Shown piece after piece: positions 1 to 8,802 of a stretch of DNA of 16,932 nt. The translations under genes and the position numbers were made by a program. Position 1 is the stretch's first letter. Every line of letters begins with the position of its first letter. Below the pieces are notes generated by a model that saw nothing but the letters and a program-made list of their open reading frames with translations, searched no databases and was not told the origin of the DNA. Source of the DNA: CAZBGL01 sp964491375 (GTDB lineage: Bacteria; Desulfobacterota; Deferrisomatia; Deferrisomatales; Deferrisomataceae). The stretch covers positions 1 to 16,932 of the forward strand of contig CAZBGL010000089.1 of the NCBI GenBank assembly GCA_964491375.1, in the 5' to 3' direction.

Positions 1-207
1 GAACGTCTTGTCCAGCTTGGCCATGTGCCCCCCGATGGACGGCGCCTTGTCCACCAGGTACACCTTGAACCCCGCCGTCGCCAGGTCCAGCGCCCCCTGG
101 ATCCCGCTGATCCCCCCGCCCACGATCATCACGTCGCCGAAGCCGAACTCGCGGTCGTCGCGCAGCCGGAACACCCGTTCCACGCGCCGGGTCGCCTGGT
201 CGCTCAC
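1..207 (-). CDS. Heterodisulfide reductase subunit A-like protein (HdrA), N-terminal fragment
   Basis: Partial gene: only the first 69 codons are here and the 3' end runs off the left edge. After a short charged leader the product reads VMIVGGGISGIQGALDLA, an FAD-binding Rossmann start with the GxGxxG-type glycine cluster (residues about 23-30). It continues with VYLVDKAPSIGGHMAKLDKTF, which is very characteristic of HdrA-family FAD/iron-sulfur subunits. These are cytoplasmic electron-bifurcating or electron-transfer proteins working with HdrB/HdrC, in methanogens and in many sulfate reducers and other anaerobic bacteria. I chose the GTG start at 205-207 because a GGAGAAG Shine-Dalgarno lies a few bases upstream and the frame leads straight into the Rossmann fold. 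No convincing promoter is visible upstream. The four-cysteine cluster and ferredoxin domains cannot be checked, so the precise partner complex is unknown. Confidence 0.83.
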   Translation of the reverse strand, partial: MSDQATRRVERVFRLRDDREFGFGDVMIVGGGISGIQGALDLATAGFKVYLVDKAPSIGGHMAKLDKTF

Positions 208-532
208 GGTCTTCTTCTCCCGGTGATGGGCCGCTCCAGGGCGTTCGCGGTGGAAGCGGCGCAGAAAGGGAGCGGATCACGGGAGGCGCAAGCAAACGGC
301 GTACCAGATCCCGCACCTCCATCGTCCGGCATGCGGGAGCTTGGCGCCCTTCCTCGAAGGGAAAATTCTGTCCGCCGCCCGAGGGCAACGGGAATGCGAA
401 CTCCGTGCGAGACCCCGTTTGCGAGGCCCCCGACCAGGACGTGGCGGGGAGCTCGAGCCGAAGGGACCGGAACGCGCCGACCGTGGTAGAAGTTAACCGG
501 ATGCCGGGTGAGGAATGATCACCCCGAACGCC
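208..532. other. Intergenic stretch between hdrA-like gene and tRNA-Leu promoter
   Basis: About 325 bases without a supportable gene separate the leftward hdrA-like gene from the rightward tRNA promoter. I found no clear -35/-10 pair for hdrA on the minus strand, no tRNA and no strong hairpin followed by a T-run. A 42-codon minus-strand frame that ends overlapping the hdrA start is present but lacks a ribosome binding site and is treated as chance. Confidence 0.5.
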
Positions 533-562
533 TTGACACCCTTCCCACCGCGCGCCTATAGT
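533..562 (+). promoter_or_regulatory. Sigma70-type promoter of tRNA-Leu
   Basis: A perfect -35 hexamer TTGACA (533-538) is followed after 18 bases by TATAGT (557-562), which matches the -10 consensus at five of six positions. Transcription would start near 569-570, a few bases before the mature tRNA 5' end at 575. The same TTGACA-18-TATAGT combination occurs upstream of ffh on the other strand. Confidence 0.8.
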
Positions 563-574
563 CCTGGGCGCCGG

Positions 575-662
575 GCCGGAGTGGTGGAACTGGTAGACGC
601 GCCGGACTCAAAATCCGGTGGGCCTCGCGCCCGTGGGGGTTCGACTCCCCCCTCCGGCACCA
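575..662 (+). tRNA. tRNA-Leu (anticodon CAA, reads UUG)
   Basis: The sequence folds as a class II tRNA. The acceptor stem GCCGGAG (575-581) pairs perfectly with CTCCGGC (652-658), followed by discriminator A659 and an encoded CCA (660-662). The anticodon stem CCGGA/TCCGG (602-606 and 614-618) closes the loop CTCAAAA, giving anticodon CAA at 609-611. A 16-base variable region with a GGGC/GCCC stem (619-634) is typical of tRNA-Leu. The T arm is GGGGG-TTCGACT-CCCCC (635-651). The gene stands alone, with its own promoter directly upstream and a probable terminator about 90 bases downstream. Confidence 0.95.
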
Positions 663-754
663 GATGGTTTCAAACGGGTTGGACCCCGTTCAGGGATGCG
701 GGAACCCTCCCCCTCGGGCCCTGCAAGGAGCACTCGCGGGAACTCGGGCCGGAG

Positions 755-781
755 GCGGGGGGAGCCCGCATTGTTTTTTTT
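755..781 (+). terminator. Probable rho-independent terminator after tRNA-Leu
   Basis: A GC hairpin GCGGG (755-759), loop GGGAG, CCCGC (765-769) is followed by ATTG and a run of eight T (774-781). The stem is short but all G-C, and this is the only long T-run in the area, so it plausibly ends the tRNA-Leu transcript. It lies between two converging units. Confidence 0.6.
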
Positions 782-857
782 CTGGGGATGTCCCAGCCGT
801 GGGCTGGTTCGGGGAGACCCGGGGCGGACGGAGGCGGAGACGGACGGGAGGGGCTCC

Positions 858-1298
858 TCAGGCGGGTTCGACGCCGCGCACCTCCACGGCCGCCCCGAAC
901 CGCTCCTGGGCGATCCGAAGGAGGATGCGCCGATGGCAGGCCTTGTCCAGGCCCTCGTAGCACACGAGGTAGACCTCCTCATGCCGCGCGCGTTCGGCCA
1001 GCCGGCGCAGTCGTTCGAGCGCGACCGGATCGCCTTGGATCTGCTGCCGGAACCGCTCCTCGTACCGGCACGCCAGGAACGCACGATTGTGGGCCTCGGC
1101 CGAGCCCTTTCCGAACCGCCGTTCCAGGAGCCGCTTCATCGCCATGAACTCGGCCAGCAGGGCCTCGGCAGGAGCCAGTTCGTCGTTGCCCCGGCCGCGG
1201 TTCACGAGCACGCGACAGCACCTGGGAACGGCACCTCTCCGGAGCTCGGCCAGGCTGGCCTCACGGAGCATGGTGCGCGCCGGGTCCGAACGGGGCAC
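858..1298 (-). CDS. DUF488 family protein
   Basis: The 146-residue product ends with VYLVCYEGLDKACHRRILLRIA (residues 109-130). This carries the Cys-x-x-Glu (C113) and Cys-His-Arg (C121-R123) signatures of DUF488 proteins, whose biochemical role is not established. The N-terminal part is Arg- and Glu-rich and probably helical. I take the GTG start at 1296-1298 because an AGGAGG lies 10 bases upstream. An internal ATG at 1269-1271 gives MLREASLAEL, which also resembles family N-termini but has no Shine-Dalgarno. The gene begins 39 bases after the gyrA stop on the same strand and is the last gene of the long leftward run. No T-rich terminator follows on this strand. Confidence 0.75.
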   Translation of the reverse strand: MPRSDPARTMLREASLAELRRGAVPRCCRVLVNRGRGNDELAPAEALLAEFMAMKRLLERRFGKGSAEAHNRAFLACRYEERFRQQIQGDPVALERLRRLAERARHEEVYLVCYEGLDKACHRRILLRIAQERFGAAVEVRGVEPA

Positions 1299-1337
1299 CC
1301 GTGCCGGCCCTCCTGCAGGGGTTGACCCTCTCCGACG

Positions 1338-3779
<2,442 letters not shown>

Positions 3780-3802
3780 CGCTCTCTCCTCGGACCCTCG
3801 AC

Positions 3803-4168
3803 TCAATCCAGGGCGTCAAAGGCGTTCTGGAACAGCTCGATCCGGGGCCGGCCGTCTTCCCAGTGCACGCTCACCACGTCGAACCGCTGGGGCACGTCCA
3901 GGAACCCCCTCTGCCGGGCGTAGTGCCGGGCGATCCGGGTGAGCCGGCGACGCTTGCGCAGGTCCACGGCCTCGTGGGGCGGGCCGTAGGCGAGCGACGA
4001 TCGGGTCTTGATCTCCAGAAAGACCAGGGTGCCCCGGTGGACGGCCACGCAGTCGATCTCTCCGTACCGGCACCGGTAGTTGCGTTCGAGGACCCGGTAC
4101 CCGCAGCGTTCCAGGAACGCCACCGCCGCCCGTTCGCCGGCCTGCCCCAGGCGCCGCCTGTCCCTCAT
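3803..4168 (-). CDS. yraN: UPF0102 (YraN) family endonuclease-like protein
   Basis: The 121-residue protein has the YraN/UPF0102 layout. A short N-terminal helix (GQAGERAAVAFLE) is followed by RYGEIDCVA (residues 34-42) and LVFLEIKTR (48-56), the E-x-D and E-x-K elements of a Holliday-junction-resolvase-like (PD-(D/E)XK) nuclease fold. A conserved C-terminal segment, QRFDVVSVHW, follows. The cellular role of the family is not firmly established; a part in DNA metabolism is inferred from the fold. The start codon ATG (4166-4168) overlaps the rnhB stop as ATGA and has no Shine-Dalgarno of its own, so translation is probably coupled to rnhB. rnhB-yraN adjacency is common in Proteobacteria. gyrA follows 23 bases downstream. 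Confidence 0.9.
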   Translation of the reverse strand: MRDRRRLGQAGERAAVAFLERCGYRVLERNYRCRYGEIDCVAVHRGTLVFLEIKTRSSLAYGPPHEAVDLRKRRRLTRIARHYARQRGFLDVPQRFDVVSVHWEDGRPRIELFQNAFDALD

Positions 4169-4824
4169 GCCGCGGGGAACAGATCGGGCTGGGCGGGTCG
4201 GGCGGGAGCCTCGGCCACCCACCGGAACGTGGCGCGGTGGATCGGGCAGGGGCCCAGCCGGCGCAAGGCCTCCCGGTGGGCCGCCGTGGGGTAGCCCTTG
4301 TGACGCTCGAACCCGTAGCCCGGGTACTCCCGGGCCAGCTCGCGCATGAGGGCGTCCCGGTGTTCCTTGGCGAGCACGGAGGCGGCCGCAACGGCCAGGG
4401 AACGGCGGTCGCCCCGAATCAGGGCTTCCTGGGGGAGATCCAACGGTAGGGTGTGGCGCCCGTCCACGAACAGGAAATCCGGCGTCAGGGGCAGGGCCTC
4501 GACCGCCCGCACCATGGCCACCAGCGCGGCCCGGTGGATGTTCAGGCGGTCGATCTCGGCGGGGCCGGCCTCGCCGATGCCCACGGCCCGGGCCGCCTCC
4601 AGGATGCGCGGAACCAGCTCGGCCCGCCGCCGGGGCGGGAGGCGTTTCGAGTCGTCCAGGCCCGGGATCTCGGTCCCCTCGTCCAGGATCACCGCAGCCG
4701 CCACCACCGGGCCGGCCAGCGGCCCCCGGCCCACCTCGTCCACGCCGCACACCCTCCGGAACCCGCGGCTGTATGCGGCGCGGTCCACCTCCCCCAACGC
4801 AACCGGCCCCGACACCTCGGGCAT
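4165..4824 (-). CDS. rnhB: Ribonuclease HII
   Basis: RNase HII cleaves the RNA strand of RNA/DNA hybrids and incises at single ribonucleotides embedded in DNA. The 219-residue product contains the type 2 signature GVDEVGRGPLAGPV (residues 27-40) with acidic residues D29 and E30 and the GRG motif. It also has D58-D59-S60-K, FVDG with D121, and SVLAKEHRD with D157. Together these supply the four metal-binding acidic residues of the family. A substrate-contact region RHKGYPT lies at 174-180. The length is typical. The ATG at 4822-4824 follows the rplS stop by 13 bases and has only a weak ribosome binding site, so read-through translation from rplS is likely. The stop overlaps the yraN start. Confidence 0.95.
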   Translation of the reverse strand: MPEVSGPVALGEVDRAAYSRGFRRVCGVDEVGRGPLAGPVVAAAVILDEGTEIPGLDDSKRLPPRRRAELVPRILEAARAVGIGEAGPAEIDRLNIHRAALVAMVRAVEALPLTPDFLFVDGRHTLPLDLPQEALIRGDRRSLAVAAASVLAKEHRDALMRELAREYPGYGFERHKGYPTAAHREALRRLGPCPIHRATFRWVAEAPARPAQPDLFPAA

Positions 4825-4837
4825 GTGTGCAGCCGGC

Positions 4838-5185
4838 CTAGCTCGTCCGCAGTTCCTTGAGCCGGGCGGCCTTGCCCCGCAGGTTCCGCAGGTAGTACAG
4901 CTTGGCCCGGCGCACCTTGCTCCGGCTCACCACCTCGATCTTCTCGATCAACGGGCTGTGCAGGGGAAAGATGCGCTCCACCCCCACCCCGAAGCTCACC
5001 TTGCGCACCGTGATCGTGGTGCGCACGCCACCGCCCCGTTTGGCGATGAGCACGCCCTCGAACACCTGGGTGCGCACCTTCTCGCCTTCCCGGATCCGGT
5101 AGTGGACGCGCAGCTTGTCACCGGGACGCAGGTGGGGCACGTCCATCCGCATCTGTTCGCGTTCGATCTGGTCGATGGTGTTCAT
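4838..5185 (-). CDS. rplS: 50S ribosomal protein L19
   Basis: The 115-residue basic protein matches bacterial L19 over its whole length. The N-terminus has MNTIDQIEREQMR, PGDKLRVHYRIREG and FEGVLIAKRGGG. The highly conserved FGVGVERIFPLHSP follows at residues 65-78, then IEVVSRSKVRRAKLYYLRN at the C-terminus. L19 sits at the 30S-50S interface near intersubunit bridge B8. A GGGAG element precedes the ATG by a suitable distance, and only three bases separate the start from the upstream methyltransferase stop. The order trmD-methyltransferase-rplS is known from deltaproteobacteria, while enterobacteria have trmD-rplS directly. Confidence 0.97.
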   Translation of the reverse strand: MNTIDQIEREQMRMDVPHLRPGDKLRVHYRIREGEKVRTQVFEGVLIAKRGGGVRTTITVRKVSFGVGVERIFPLHSPLIEKIEVVSRSKVRRAKLYYLRNLRGKAARLKELRTS

Positions 5186-5188
5186 GGC

Positions 5189-5791
5189 TCAGCTCCCTTT
5201 CGAGAACGCTTCCTCCGCCGTTTCCCCGCCCTCTCGGCCGAACAGGCGGTCCACCACGATCGCGGCGGCGCTCCGGACCGAAAGATGGTTGTACGGCCCG
5301 GCTCCCCGCACCGGCTCGAGCACCGCGTCGCACGCGTCGAGCACCTCGCCCGCCAGCCCCCACCCCGTACCGAACACCACGAGCGCGGGCGCCCGAAGGG
5401 CGGCCAAGCGGCTGCGGGCCTCGGCAAATCCGATCCGACCCGTCCCCCCCCGCGCGCTCGTGGCCACGATCCACGGGGAGGCCCCCCAGCGGCCCTCGGC
5501 CGCGTCGGCCGCCTCGGCCAGGTCCCGGCACAGGCGGACCCGCTCAAGGGCTTCGCGGCGGCAGGGGTTGACCTGCCCCCCGTACCCCTCGGTCCAGTGG
5601 GCCAGCACCCGGCGGACGAGCGCCCGCTGGGCCTCCAGGGGGGTGGCCACGTACAGGCCGTCCAACCCATAGGTGCGGGCCAGGCGGGCCAGGTCGTGAA
5701 CGTCCAGGGGGGTCACCGCCGAGGTCACCACCCGGCCCTCCCGGTCCAGGGTGGGATGGTGTACCAGCACCAGGCCCACCCGGTCCCTCAC
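5189..5791 (-). CDS. SPOUT-type SAM-dependent RNA methyltransferase (PF09936-like)
   Basis: The 200-residue product begins with VGLVLVHHPTLDREGRVVTS (residues 5-24), then VTPLDVHDLARLARTYGLDG and VATPLEAQRALV. This is the distinctive arrangement of the TrmD-associated family usually described as SAM-dependent RNA methyltransferase, with a predicted alpha/beta knot fold. The later FGTGWGL (around 140-146) and GPYNHLSVRSAAAIVVDRL (165-183) fit the knot and SAM-binding half. The RNA target of this family is not established to my knowledge. GTG 5789-5791 is chosen because it overlaps the trmD stop as GTGA and has GAGGAG five bases upstream. The frame is open much further upstream, but that extension is an antisense-like Gly/Arg shadow of trmD. 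rplS follows after three bases. Confidence 0.85.
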   Translation of the reverse strand: MRDRVGLVLVHHPTLDREGRVVTSAVTPLDVHDLARLARTYGLDGLYVATPLEAQRALVRRVLAHWTEGYGGQVNPCRREALERVRLCRDLAEAADAAEGRWGASPWIVATSARGGTGRIGFAEARSRLAALRAPALVVFGTGWGLAGEVLDACDAVLEPVRGAGPYNHLSVRSAAAIVVDRLFGREGGETAEEAFSKGS

Positions 5792-6525
5792 CCGAGCTCC
5801 TCCCCCTCGCGGGCCCGGCGGGCGAGATCCCGCTCCTCCGGGCTCAGCCGCGCCCGTTCCAGGAGATCCGGCCTGCGCCGGGCCGTCCGGATCACCGCCT
5901 GCCGTCGCCGCCACGCGGCGATCCTTCCGTGGTCCCCCGAGAGCAGCACGTCGGGCACACGGAGCCCCCGGAACTCCCGGGGACGAGTGTACTGGGGGTA
6001 CTCCAAGAGTCCGTCGGACAGGCTCTCGTGCTCGGGCGACGTGACGTCGCCCAACACCCCAGGCACGAACCTCGCAGCCGCCTCGATCACCACCCACGCG
6101 GCCGCCTCCCCGCCCATGAGCACGTAGTCTCCCACCGAGACCTCGTCGTCGCAGAACCCCCGGATGCGTTCGTCGAAGCCTTCGTACCGGCCGCACACCA
6201 GCGCGAGCCGCCCGGCGGCCGCCAGTTCCCGGGCCACCTCGTGCCGGAATAGCCTCCCCTGGGGCGTGAGCAGCACCACCCGGCACCCGGGCGAACGGGC
6301 GCGAACGTGCTCAATGGCCGCCACCACGGGCCCCGGCTTCATCACCATGCCGGCCCCGCCCCCGAAGGGATAGTCGTCCACCACCCGGTGGCGCCCTTCG
6401 CCGAACTCCCGGAGGCGTACGAGTTCGACCCGGACGCGGCCCTCCTCTCGGGCCCGGGCCAGGATCCCCGTTTCCAGCGGCCCCCGGAAAAACTCGGGGA
6501 ACAGGGTGATCACGTGGACCGTCAG
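5788..6525 (-). CDS. trmD: tRNA (guanine37-N1)-methyltransferase TrmD, probable CTG start
   Basis: TrmD forms m1G37 next to the anticodon and prevents +1 frameshifting. The product shows TLFPEFF (residues 7-13), DDYPFGGGAGMVMKP (50-64), the trefoil-knot elements LLTPQGR, CGRYEGFDERI and VGDYVLMGGE, and EYPQYTRP and LLSGDH near the C-terminus. Length is 245 residues if the CTG at 6523-6525 starts translation. That start gives M-T-V-H-V-I-T-L-F-P-E, the same spacing as B. subtilis and E. coli TrmD. It overlaps the rimM stop as CTGA and has GGAGG about 10 bases upstream. The first conventional start (GTG 6511-6513) would trim the first beta strand and lies about 22 bases from that site. Oddity: E. 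coli catalytic Asp169 aligns with Glu167 here (codon 6025-6027), while Arg154 is kept as Arg152. Confidence 0.94.
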   Translation of the reverse strand: MTVHVITLFPEFFRGPLETGILARAREEGRVRVELVRLREFGEGRHRVVDDYPFGGGAGMVMKPGPVVAAIEHVRARSPGCRVVLLTPQGRLFRHEVARELAAAGRLALVCGRYEGFDERIRGFCDDEVSVGDYVLMGGEAAAWVVIEAAARFVPGVLGDVTSPEHESLSDGLLEYPQYTRPREFRGLRVPDVLLSGDHGRIAAWRRRQAVIRTARRRPDLLERARLSPEERDLARRAREGEELG

Positions 6526-7037
6526 TCCAGGAGCCCCTCCGGCACCCTCGCCACGATCAGGCCCTCCTCCAGGTCCATGCGGATCACCCATTGGGACACC
6601 ACCGGAAGCATCCATTCCCGCCGGCCCTCGCGCCGGATCACCAGTACGTCGTGGGCGCCCGTGAAAAACACGTCCTCCACCGTGCCCAGGTCCCGGCCGG
6701 CCTCGTCCCGGACGGCACACCCCAGGAGGTCCACGTGATAGTACTCGTCCTCGCCGAGCGGCGGAAGTTCCGAGCGTTCGACGTAGAGCACCGCATGGGT
6801 CAAGGCCCGCACGGCCTCGGGCGTGTCATACCCCGCGAACTTGACGAGAACGAACCGCCCGTGGGGCCGGGACCGCTCCACCCCCACCGGCTCGAGGCGG
6901 CCGTCGCGCTCCAGGTAGAAGCGCGTGTATCCCTCGAGACCCCGGGGGAGCCCCCCCCGGGGGTCGACCCGGACCTCGCCGCGCACCCCGTGGGGACGGC
7001 CCACCCTGCCCACGGGGACATACCGGATCCGGGGCAT
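6522..7037 (-). CDS. rimM: Ribosome maturation factor RimM
   Basis: RimM binds S19 and assists late maturation of the 30S head. The 171-residue product has the N-terminal RimM domain, starting VGRVGRPHGVRGEVRV (residues 9-24), with the conserved GxxHGxxG-type segment. A C-terminal PRC-barrel domain follows, with EYYHVDLLGCAVRDEAG (98-114), LGTVEDVFFTGAHDVLVIRR and WMLPVVSQWVIRMDLEEG (142-159). This length is normal. The ATG at 7035-7037 lies 11 bases after the rpsP stop, with GGAGGGG very close to it. In most relatives a small KH-domain gene (khpA) lies between rpsP and rimM; it is absent here. The stop codon overlaps the proposed trmD start. Confidence 0.95.
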   Translation of the reverse strand: MPRIRYVPVGRVGRPHGVRGEVRVDPRGGLPRGLEGYTRFYLERDGRLEPVGVERSRPHGRFVLVKFAGYDTPEAVRALTHAVLYVERSELPPLGEDEYYHVDLLGCAVRDEAGRDLGTVEDVFFTGAHDVLVIRREGRREWMLPVVSQWVIRMDLEEGLIVARVPEGLLD

Positions 7038-7048
7038 CCCCTCCAGGA

Positions 7049-7339
7049 TCAGCCGGCCCGGGCCTTCTTGGCCTCGGCCTTGGCCTTGACCCAGTTGGCC
7101 CACACGCCGGTCTTGCGGAGCAGGTTCCGTACCGTCTCGGTGGGCTGGGCCCCCTGGTTCAGCCAGTGGATGATCCGGTCCTCCTTCACGGTAATGGTGG
7201 CCGGATCGGTGAGAGGGTTGTACGTGCCCAGCACCTCCAGGAATCGGCCGTCCCGGGGCGCCTCGGCGGGGGCGGCCACGATCCGGTAGAACGGTCGCTT
7301 CTTGGCCCCGTGACGGGCCAGACGAATCCTCACGGCCAT
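7049..7339 (-). CDS. rpsP: 30S ribosomal protein S16
   Basis: The 96-residue protein matches S16: MAVRIRLARHGAKKRPFYRIV at the N-terminus, GRFLEVLGTYNPL (residues 31-43), DRIIHWLNQGAQPTETV (54-70) and a Lys/Ala-rich tail. S16 binds 16S rRNA early in 30S assembly. A good AAGGAG site precedes the ATG by six or seven bases. The gene starts 24 bases after the ffh stop; ffh-rpsP adjacency is common in proteobacteria. rimM follows directly. Confidence 0.97.
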   Translation of the reverse strand: MAVRIRLARHGAKKRPFYRIVAAPAEAPRDGRFLEVLGTYNPLTDPATITVKEDRIIHWLNQGAQPTETVRNLLRKTGVWANWVKAKAEAKKARAG

Positions 7340-7363
7340 GGGTCTCTCCTTGGCGACGAACAG

Positions 7364-8710
7364 TTAGAAGGGCAGGCCGGGGAGCCGGCCGGCGCGTTTC
7401 TTCCCCCTTCTTCGCCCCAGTCCCATCCGGTTCATCCGCTTGATCATCTTGCGGGCTTCCTGATACCGGCGGATGAGCCGGTTCACGTCCTCCACCCGGG
7501 TCCCGCTGCCCCGGGCGATGCGGCGGCGGCGGCTCGCGTTCAGGATCTCGGGCCGGCGTCGCTCCTCCGGGGTCATGCTGTCGATGATGGCGATCACCCG
7601 GGTCAGCTCCCGGTCGTCCACCCGCAGGCCCTTGAGCTGGCCCGCACCGGGAAGCATTCTCAGCAGATCCTCCAGGCCGCCCATCCTCCGGAGCATCCGG
7701 AGCTGGTCCCGGAAGTCCTCCAGGGTGAAGCGGTCGGTCCGAAGTTTTTCCTCCAGGTCCCGGGCCGAGGCCGCGTCCACCGCCTGCTCGGCCCTTTCGA
7801 TGAGGCTCAGCACGTCGCCCATCCCGAGGATGCGCGAAGCCATCCGCTCGGGGTGGAACACTTCCAGGGCGTCCAGTTTTTCCCCTACCCCGACGAACTT
7901 GACGGGTTTCTCGGTCACGGCCTGGATGGACAGGGCCGCCCCGCCCCGGGCGTCTCCGTCGGCCTTGGTCAGGATCACGCCCGTGATCCCCACGGCCCGG
8001 TCGAACTCCCGGGCCACGTTCACCGCGTCCTGGCCGGTCATGGCGTCGGCAACGAGCAGGACCTCCCGTGGGGCCAACAGGTCGCGCAGCCGGCCCAGTT
8101 CCTCCATCAGGGGCTCGTCCACGTGGAGCCGCCCGGCCGTGTCCACCAGGAGCACGTCGCACCCCGTGCGCCGGGCCTCCTCCAGGGCGGCCCGGCAGAT
8201 CGTCTCGGGCTCCGTGGACGGATCCGAGGGATAGGCGGGGACCCCCGCCTGCTCGGCCACCTTGAGGAGCTGTTCGATGGCCGCGGGGCGCTGGACGTCC
8301 GCCGGCACCAGATAGGGCCGGCGTCCCATCCGGTCTCTAAGGTGCAGGGCGAGCTTGCCGGCCGTGGTCGTCTTGCCCGAGCCCTGGAGTCCCACCAGGA
8401 GCACCGGTACCGGGGGCGTCCCCTTGAGGTCCAAGGGGGCAAGGTGCTCGCCCATCATCCGGACGAGTTCGTCCCGGACGATCTTCACGACGGTTTGCCC
8501 CGGGGTGAGGCTGCCCATCACTTCGCGGCCCAGGGCCCGCTCCCGCACCGAGGCCACGAACCGTTTGACCACCCCGTAGTGGACGTCGGCTTCGAGCAGG
8601 GCCAGGCGCACCTCGCGCAGGGCGGATTCGATGTCTCTTTCGGTGAGCCGGTCCTTGCCCCGGAGCGACCGGAACACCCGGGACAGTTTGTCGGAAAGGC
8701 TTTCGAACAT
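7364..8710 (-). CDS. ffh: Signal recognition particle protein Ffh (SRP54)
   Basis: Ffh is the SRP GTPase that binds 4.5S RNA and hydrophobic signal sequences and delivers ribosomes to FtsY at the membrane. The 448-residue product has the helical N domain (about 1-95) and the G domain with P-loop GLQGSGKTTT (107-116). The G domain also has the SRP insertion motif ADVQRPAA (137-144), DTAGR (190-194) and TKADGDARGG (248-257). The M domain follows from about 328, with the RNA-binding signature RGSGTRVEDVN (400-410) and a basic tail. Length is typical. The ATG at 8708-8710 has only a weak ribosome binding site. A near-consensus promoter lies about 65 bases upstream, making this the first gene of the ffh-to-DUF488 transcript, though read-through from the LysM gene is also possible. 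Confidence 0.97.
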   Translation of the reverse strand: MFESLSDKLSRVFRSLRGKDRLTERDIESALREVRLALLEADVHYGVVKRFVASVRERALGREVMGSLTPGQTVVKIVRDELVRMMGEHLAPLDLKGTPPVPVLLVGLQGSGKTTTAGKLALHLRDRMGRRPYLVPADVQRPAAIEQLLKVAEQAGVPAYPSDPSTEPETICRAALEEARRTGCDVLLVDTAGRLHVDEPLMEELGRLRDLLAPREVLLVADAMTGQDAVNVAREFDRAVGITGVILTKADGDARGGAALSIQAVTEKPVKFVGVGEKLDALEVFHPERMASRILGMGDVLSLIERAEQAVDAASARDLEEKLRTDRFTLEDFRDQLRMLRRMGGLEDLLRMLPGAGQLKGLRVDDRELTRVIAIIDSMTPEERRRPEILNASRRRRIARGSGTRVEDVNRLIRRYQEARKMIKRMNRMGLGRRRGKKRAGRLPGLPF

Positions 8711-8772
8711 GGCACAAGACCCCGGAGCGGGCGCACAGTTCGCCCCGCCCCCCGGATTTTTCGGAAACGCTG

Positions 8773-8802
8773 ACTATAGGGAACGGCTCGTCAGAGTGTC
8801 AA
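8773..8802 (-). promoter_or_regulatory. Sigma70-type promoter of the ffh-rpsP-rimM-trmD operon
   Basis: On the minus strand TTGACA (8802-8797) and TATAGT (8778-8773) are separated by 18 bases, the same hexamers and spacing as the tRNA-Leu promoter. Transcription would start near 8766, leaving a leader of about 55 bases before ffh. The -35 hexamer overlaps the stop codon of the upstream LysM gene (8799-8801), so the promoter is embedded at a gene end. Confidence 0.78.

Noticed and set aside
204..332. Minus-strand 42-codon frame starting ATG (330-332) whose TGA overlaps the hdrA GTG start as GTGA
   Set aside because: No Shine-Dalgarno sequence, no promoter, and a composition typical of chance frames in GC-rich DNA; the 4-bp overlap alone is weak evidence.
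793..807. Perfect hairpin CCAGCC-GTG-GGCTGG downstream of the tRNA-Leu terminator and of the DUF488 gene
   Set aside because: No T-run follows on either strand in the right position, so it is not a convincing intrinsic terminator.
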